Positions 58,790 to 64,000 of a stretch of 64,000 nt of DNA are shown here, in pieces; within the stretch, counting starts at the first letter, position 1; each line of letters starts with the position of its first letter. The stretch is from Dermatemys mawii (Eukaryota; Chordata; Testudines; Dermatemydidae), in contig ML677365.1 of assembly GCA_007922305.1 (NCBI GenBank), positions 11,952,533 to 12,016,532 of the forward strand, in the 5' to 3' direction. Under the pieces are notes generated by a model, which saw only the letters and a program-made list of their open reading frames with translations, ran no database searches and was not told the origin of the DNA. Both the position numbers and the translations under genes were made by a program.

Positions 58790-59284
58790 TACTGTGAATT
58801 GGGAATCTAGGGTTTAATTCCCAGCCTGGAGAAGAAGTTGCAACCCACCTTGAACCCAAAAGAACCCAACTACAAGTGTTTGGATTGGACTGTCTCTGGC
58901 TTGGGTTGGCTTCCCTCCTTCTGCCTTTGGAGCTGTCACCACATCAGCCGTGTGACTGATCCCTGCAGGCCATCGCCACCTTGCTTTGTGTGTGCTCTGG
59001 AGACAGTGTGCTGGTGAGTCAGAGCACCTCTCACTCTACAGTATGCACGGCACAGAAGGATGTGGCAGACAGCAGAAGCAGGGTACACAGCCACTGTCTC
59101 ACCTCCTCACAGGCAGGTGGAGGAGAGTTGACCTCATAAGCAAGAGGTGGCAGCAGTGGAGCTGACTCAGATTCGGGGGAAGGCTCAGGATTGGGTCAGA
59201 AAACAACCTGACCCCCTTAGGTTGAGTGGGCTCGGGTCTAAGTTGGGTCCAAGGTCAAAAACTTAGCCCCAAGCAGACCCCTAC
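58790..59284. other. Moderately GC-rich insert, unclassified
   Basis: GC content is higher than in the flanks. A MIR-like AGGGTTTAATTCCCAGCCTG precedes it, and the MIR-like tail resumes after 59285, so it may be an insertion within a MIR. The right part has TTGGGTCAG and CTCGGGTCTAAGTTGGGTCC repeats. No terminal repeats were confirmed. Confidence 0.35.
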
Positions 59285-59440
59285 TCTGGAGGGTCACATG
59301 GTCTAATGGATACATATGTAGATTTCATCTATTAATTCTTTAAGGCTGTGTGATCTCCCAGTTCTACCACAAAAGAGCTTGGGCAACCTCTTAGTTACTC
59401 TGTCTGTAAAACTGGGGGGTATACTGTGCTAAAGTAGGAA
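59285..59440 (+). mobile_element. MIR-like SINE remnant
   Basis: CAGTTCTACCACAAAAGAGC, TTGGGCAACCTCTTAGTTAC and TCTGTCTGTAAAACTGGGG match the conserved core-to-tail order of MIR. It is old and diverged. Confidence 0.6.
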
Positions 59441-60603
59441 TACAAGGTTTTGCTAACTTATAAAGTCTGTAAAATGAACAGAAATAACCCGAGTTAGTGG
59501 AAGGGCTGAGGCTAGAATCCGAGGCTGAGGTCACCTTCTGGCTCCCACTCTATGGCACAGTTCCCTAGGACAGAGGATTGCCTAAAGCTATTGCATCTCC
59601 CATCTGGTGTCCTTGCACTATGCTTAACACACAGCAAGTTCAGCAGAGGATGGGTGTATACTACGTGCAGTTGGCATGTAATGAGCTCGTGTTGGGCTGG
59701 AAAAGGTTTAAGGCCCATGGAACATTCAGACATTTTAACACCCCCCACTCTAAAGGCTATACTGAACACATGTAAAGGATGATGCTCACAGACTTAGAAC
59801 TTGGACAAATCTGAGTGGGTTTTCATAAGGACAGAAAAAGGAATTGGCCCTCACAGTATCCCTTTGCTAAATTTCAAGTCCCTGTTGAGGTGGAGGCTCT
59901 TCAAAGAAGCAGTTGGACAGTGGTTTTTTGCAAATCAGCCTGAGACAGAGAGCAAACATGGATAATTTCAGCCCCAACACTTAAAGTTTGGTGAAGTTAT
60001 TTTCAATTGAAAATGGGGTCTTACAACAGAAAGTATTATGCAACTTTAACTATAGATGTTGCAACCAGTTCTATTATAATTTCAATGTAGTATAGATCCT
60101 AGTGAACAATTATTTACAAATTAAAACACAGAAGATGATAAATAATTTGTGGGTCTTTGGAGAATAATGAGTGAAACATCAATCACTTCAAAGTGGCTCA
60201 AAATCTTGTGAAATGGAAAGTATTGCTATAATTAAATGTAGTAGATAGGGCTAAATATGGGAAGTCAAGAAGTCTGATATTTGAAATAGTTTTAAGAGTA
60301 ATTTCACAGGGTTTATATTTAAAATATAGACTGCAGGCAGTTACTGAATTTAGCATTGTTCTAAAGCAAAGTAGAACCAAGACTTTCATTTCAGCAGCAT
60401 GTAAAGTAAAACCTCTTTTTTCCTCCTATTAGATTAGCAATAGTTGTAAACATTCACTGTTAATAAGCTTTTGATGTATCGAACACCATTATAAAATTGT
60501 AGGTATATTTTGAGCTCAGGACACACAGTTTTAGCTGAGTAGCTCCATTTTACGATATAAGGAATTGCGCAGCGAAAGCCGAGAACAAAATATTGAGAAT
60601 ATT
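59441..60603. other. Non-coding, with one weak exon candidate
   Basis: A weak minus-strand candidate at 59535-59564 is discussed among the findings. Otherwise AT-rich and featureless. Confidence 0.4.
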
Positions 60604-60679
<76 letters not shown>

Positions 60680-60684
60680 AAAAG
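60604..60684 (+). repeat. (AAAG)n microsatellite
   Basis: About 20 uninterrupted AAAG tetramers. The purity suggests a young, length-variable locus. The lysine-rich 63-codon frame across it is an artefact of the repeat. Confidence 0.95.
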
Positions 60685-61634
60685 ATTCCAAGCTTCTAAG
60701 GAGTACTATATCATATGCAGGATCCAACATAAAAAAATTAGTGTTTTCTACTCTGAAAATGCCCTTGAAATAGTATATACTTAAAAATCACACAAACAAA
60801 CAAACAAACCACCTTTTAGGTCCAGACACTTCATTGCAGTACAACACTTTTGTACTGGTTCATCAACATAAAGAAGTCATAAATGTGGCAGATTTAGCCA
60901 ACTGTGGATTCCCTACTATGCTCCTGAGAATGGACCCGCCCCTGGCCGCCACAAGCAGTCACCATGGTTTAAAGCAAGCTTTCAGGCTGTTCCATGCTAA
61001 AAGTGGAGCACTCATCTACAACAGAAGGGGACCCAGATTGGGGAGCTGTGAATAGCTCATTTGTTCCCACCTAGAATCACAGCACTTTTACTATTTTTCT
61101 TCAGACATATTTAATTCGTGTCTGACCCTGAAATGAGTACAGATTATTCATGTCACTAAGGGTCAATGGATCAAAAGTTATTTTAAAACCTTTTTCCTTC
61201 TAGTATAATAGAGAGATGACACGGACTAACTCCTGTTTATTACCCTTTGATGATTTTTTAATTATCTCTTTTGTTACAGTAACATCTTAACTTCAACTGG
61301 TCAAAGCTAAAATGTTGGTTTTTAAAATGCCAGAAAGTTATATAATACAGCATATTCCCCATACAGTCCTCAATCCTAAATTCTACAGTCATTTTCTTTA
61401 AATCATGGGAAAGTTTGCCCTCTTTCTATCCACATTTACATCACTCTTACAGACCAGTTCTCAGCATGGGTTAGCACAAGCAGCTGAGCCTGACTGGGGT
61501 CTCTGCGTACTACTGTGCTACTTATAATTATAATTAATAATCTGCAGAATGCCTGACAACTTTCAGTTTTACTTGCTATTGCCTTTAATGCTGTTCTCTT
61601 TGCCTCAACGTTCTACTCAGTTTTTAAACTACTC
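60685..61634. other. Non-coding, nothing recognised
   Basis: Contains a CAAA run at about 60791-60808. No exon or repeat family was supported. Confidence 0.4.
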
Positions 61635-61755
61635 ATTAATGAAGTGGGCTATAGCCCACAAAAGCTTATGCTGAAATAAACTGTTTAGTCTCTAAGGTGC
61701 TACAAAGTCTTCCTCATCTTAATTAGGGATACAGACGAACATGGTTGCTAATCTT
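61635..61755 (-). mobile_element. tRNA-type SINE, reverse orientation
   Basis: GAAGTGGGCTATAGCCCACA, AAGCTTATGCTGAAATAAAC, TTAGTCTCTAAGGTGCTAC and finally ACAGACGAACATGGTTGCTA follow the order of the abundant turtle polymerase III SINE read backwards. Its modules are the same as the ends of the elements at 22029 and 28435. The head (right end) carries the promoter boxes in degraded form. Confidence 0.75.
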
Positions 61756-63129
61756 AAACCTATCATTAATTATATAACTCCTCCATTGTGGTCAGTGCTC
61801 TGAGTTCCACTGATTTTCAGGCAGAATCTTGCATACTTTTTTTGTTGTTCTAATTAGCAGCAATATTTTGGGACATAATCCACATACGTTAAGTTATATC
61901 CTTTTTTTTCTGTAAAATGCAATCTTCCTTTGCAATCAAGCCACACAGAATGACAGCATTGTAATCATAATTTCATTGAGTTTCTGTAACTGCATAAAAC
62001 GAGTCACAAAATGGAGTTACCTGGCTCCTGAATTACCACATGAAAAAAACTAGGTAGAATACTGAGACAAAGATTGCATAGGTGCAGCTTATATAAACCT
62101 AAGGTATATAAAAGTAAAATATTTATATTTATATAAATATAAATATAAGTCTAGGGTATATAAAAGTAAATTATTTATGTTTATTCTACATATTCCTTTA
62201 ATTACATTTATACTTTTTCTTCACATATTATAGAAAATATATATATACAAAATTTAAAATGCCCTAGGTGTAGCCATTGAGGCCTGAACATATGATCATA
62301 CTTTGATTGTACATTAAACTCCAATGTCTATGTACTTTACAGTTCTTTGTAACCCAAATCTTCAGAAAAATCTACTGTTTAGATTGATATTCAGTAATAA
62401 CAAAATACCTCTTCATCCTCTGAAACCATCAGTGAGTGACTCATATAACATCAGTACAGCCAACAACTCTAGATTTCTCATAAACAAATATTATAATCTT
62501 TAAAAATGTATTTATCATGGTAGTGCCAAGGAGCTGACTGAGCACAGGACCCCTGTGGTAGACCCTGTACAAACTCAGAGTAATAACCAGTCTCAGCCAC
62601 AAAAGCTTACAATTTAAAAAGATAACACAGACAAAGGGTAGGGGAAAAGGATAGAACATACAAACATAGCAAACAATGGCACAGAAGTCATGTTAGTATA
62701 TTATCTCCTGGCATAGCTAGACTACATTTAACTGTGATATAAGCATTTTCACAACACAAAAGACACTGCAGAAAGATACAAACTAGGGTATTGATCTGGA
62801 GAGTCTGATTGCAAAATTGAAATAAACACTATAAACACTAAATAAAAAGTCTGTTGAGACAAATACGTATAGACCCTTGGTGACATAAAAAAGGACTGCA
62901 ATTGATATCTTCTGGTTTGTCATGAAGCAAATTGAGTATCAAAACTGGCATTAATTCTATGAAATATTTTTTACTTCCGTGGGGAGATTAATTTTTAGCA
63001 AAAATCGTGTCACTTTTTGTTTTAAATCTACCTTGATTCAGGGAATTTTTACTTCTCGGTCCAACAGGTGTGACTTAAAATTCAGCAGTTGCTTTAGACA
63101 ACAAAATAATGTTACATGTGTATTTGTAA
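61756..63129. other. Non-coding with a short local duplication
   Basis: CTAAGGTATATAAAAGTAAA at 62099-62118 is repeated as CTAGGGTATATAAAAGTAAA at 62152-62171 around an AT palindrome. Otherwise nothing was recognised. Confidence 0.45.
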
Positions 63130-63500
63130 TGAACACTAATGCCCCAATCCCATAAAGATGTATGTACAGCTTAACATTAAGCATGCTGAGAAGCCCAACT
63201 GAAAATAATGGGATTACTGTAGGGCTTAAATTTAAATACATGCGTAAGGTCTTCATACTGCAAACAGTAGTATTTGTGTTTAACTTCATGCACATGAGTA
63301 GTCCAGCTGACTTCAGTATGACAAATCCTGTAAGTTTGCATAGGATCAGGGCTTACATATTTCTTATATTATCTAAGGAATTATATACAGCCTATTTCTG
63401 TAAGGTACTAAAGCATGTATCTAACTTTAAGCACATGAAGTGGTCTCATTTAATGCAATGAGACTACTTATGTGCTTAAAGTTAGGCACACATTAATTAC
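63130..63500. repeat. Old palindromic amniote repeat with a preserved hairpin
   Basis: CTAACTTTAAGCACATGAAG at 63421-63440 is mirrored by TTATGTGCTTAAAGTTAG at 63469-63486, giving arms of about 30 bases around a short loop with TTTAATGCA. The left part (CCCCAATCCCATAAAGATGT and GCACATGAGTAGTCCAGCTG) is the same family, decayed. Such palindromes are common in reptile and bird genomes and probably derive from MITEs. Confidence 0.55.
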
Positions 63501-63754
63501 TTTACTCTATAGGGACCATATTTAGGTAGTTATCTAAAGCAAAATTCTACATTTTTAAGGCTCACCACTTTACAATTTATGAACTACAAATGGGGAAAAA
63601 TATAGGAGTGAATAATTATCACAAAAATTCTTCCACTGTCCTAATAAAAGTCTATGCAATCAAGCAACATCAATTGCAGTTGGGTTTATTTTTGCTTATA
63701 CAGCCTCCCAAAAAGACTTTCAAGCAGAAAACAAACCCTCCTTTATGTACAGAC

Positions 63755-63787
63755 CTTCATAAGGTTCTATCTCCTTGTCTCCATTGT
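63755..63787 (-). CDS. 33-nt phase-1 microexon of an unidentified host gene (most 5' in the window)
   Basis: The acceptor is very good (TTTATTTTTATTCTCCCTAG). The donor is GAAG then GTCTGT, with C at +3 but G and T at +5 and +6. The first two bases are AC, so with G from an upstream exon beyond the window it reads DNGDKEIEPYE and leaves one G, phase 1 at both ends. The acidic content matches the exon at 56659. This places the 5' part of the gene to the right of the window. Confidence 0.65.
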
Positions 63788-64000
63788 CTAGGGAGAATAA
63801 AAATAAAACAAAAAAGGGAACCAAAGAAAAGGGGTTAAAAACCAACAGCACTTTTACAAAAGGTATAACATACATCTTCATAAGGAGAAAAAAAAAGAGA
63901 GTGCACAGGCATTCAGACTGATTTTGCAAAGCACATCTATATACTATCAATAGAAAAGCTGAAAATATATTTGATGCCAAAAATATAGTTTTATTCCAAT
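63788..64000. other. Non-coding, probable intron
   Basis: Carries the polypyrimidine tract (on the minus strand) for the exon at 63755. Nothing else was recognised. Confidence 0.4.

Noticed and set aside
60593..60784. Lysine-rich 63-codon ORF
   Set aside because: It is a direct translation of the AAAG microsatellite.
62405..62440. Minus-strand 11-nt segment reading EDEE between TTTCAG and GTATTT
   Set aside because: Its length is not a multiple of three, and it leaves in phase 0, which would break the joined frame.

Overview
The window is vertebrate nuclear DNA, most likely from a turtle. It is AT-rich, non-coding for most of its length, and filled with interspersed repeats whose ends and subfamily signatures look chelonian: CR1 LINEs read on both strands, a tRNA-type SINE sharing its sequence with the ends of Penelope-like elements, hAT MITEs with 8-bp target duplications, Harbinger-type MITEs with TTA/TGA duplications, a Tigger-like MITE, and three solo LTR-like elements. 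MIR-like and L2-like remnants are also present. The turtle assignment rests on recognising repeat families from memory, not on a search. Almost every open reading frame longer than 60 codons is a chance frame or part of a transposon.

The main biological signal is a host gene on the minus strand that no long ORF reveals. At least six short segments (63755-63787, 56659-56712, 55277-55321, 37049-37138, 17852-17884, 6114-6149) are bounded by AG acceptors and GT or GC donors. Each is a multiple of three long (33, 54, 45, 90, 33 and 36 nt), each enters and leaves in phase 1, and all join into one stop-free frame rich in Lys, Glu and Asp. A seventh candidate (11287-11310, 24 nt) has a strong donor. 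An eighth (957-1096) opens after a good acceptor and encodes a helix-like, less acidic segment before a stop. I read this as the 3' part of a large gene whose introns fill the window, with a run of skippable microexons encoding a charged spacer. I cannot name the gene.

Layout from left to right: 0-1.1 kb, Harbinger MITE with a CR1 fragment inside and the last candidate exon; 4.4-5.2 kb, a hAT element; 6.1 kb, an exon; 11.3 kb, a candidate exon; 11.9-13.0 kb, a solo LTR with a 48-bp tandem repeat, then a Tigger-like MITE; 17.9 kb, an exon; 22.0-22.6 kb, a Penelope-like element as a long inverted repeat; 23.7-25.3 kb, tRNA-like and L2-like repeats; 25.4-26.3 kb, a GC-rich block with 40-bp tandem repeats; 26.3-28.3 kb, a CR1 with a readable reverse transcriptase; 28.4-29.0 kb, a second inverted Penelope-like element with a 12-bp target duplication; 29.9-30.4 kb, an L2-like reverse transcriptase remnant; 31.8-33.1 kb, a hAT MITE and an LTR-like element; 37.0-37.7 kb, the largest exon and a hAT MITE; 38.4-40.8 kb, an old CR1 split by an LTR; 41.3-43.3 kb, a cluster of hAT, CR1 and Harbinger pieces; 46.6 kb, a Harbinger MITE; 49-50.3 kb, a CR1 on the plus strand; 52.1-54.4 kb, two related hAT elements in opposite orientation; 55.3, 56.7 and 63.8 kb, exons; 61.6 kb, a SINE.

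No rRNA, canonical tRNA, CRISPR array, operon or intact autonomous mobile element was found. Splice-site calls were made by eye and need transcript or synteny support.
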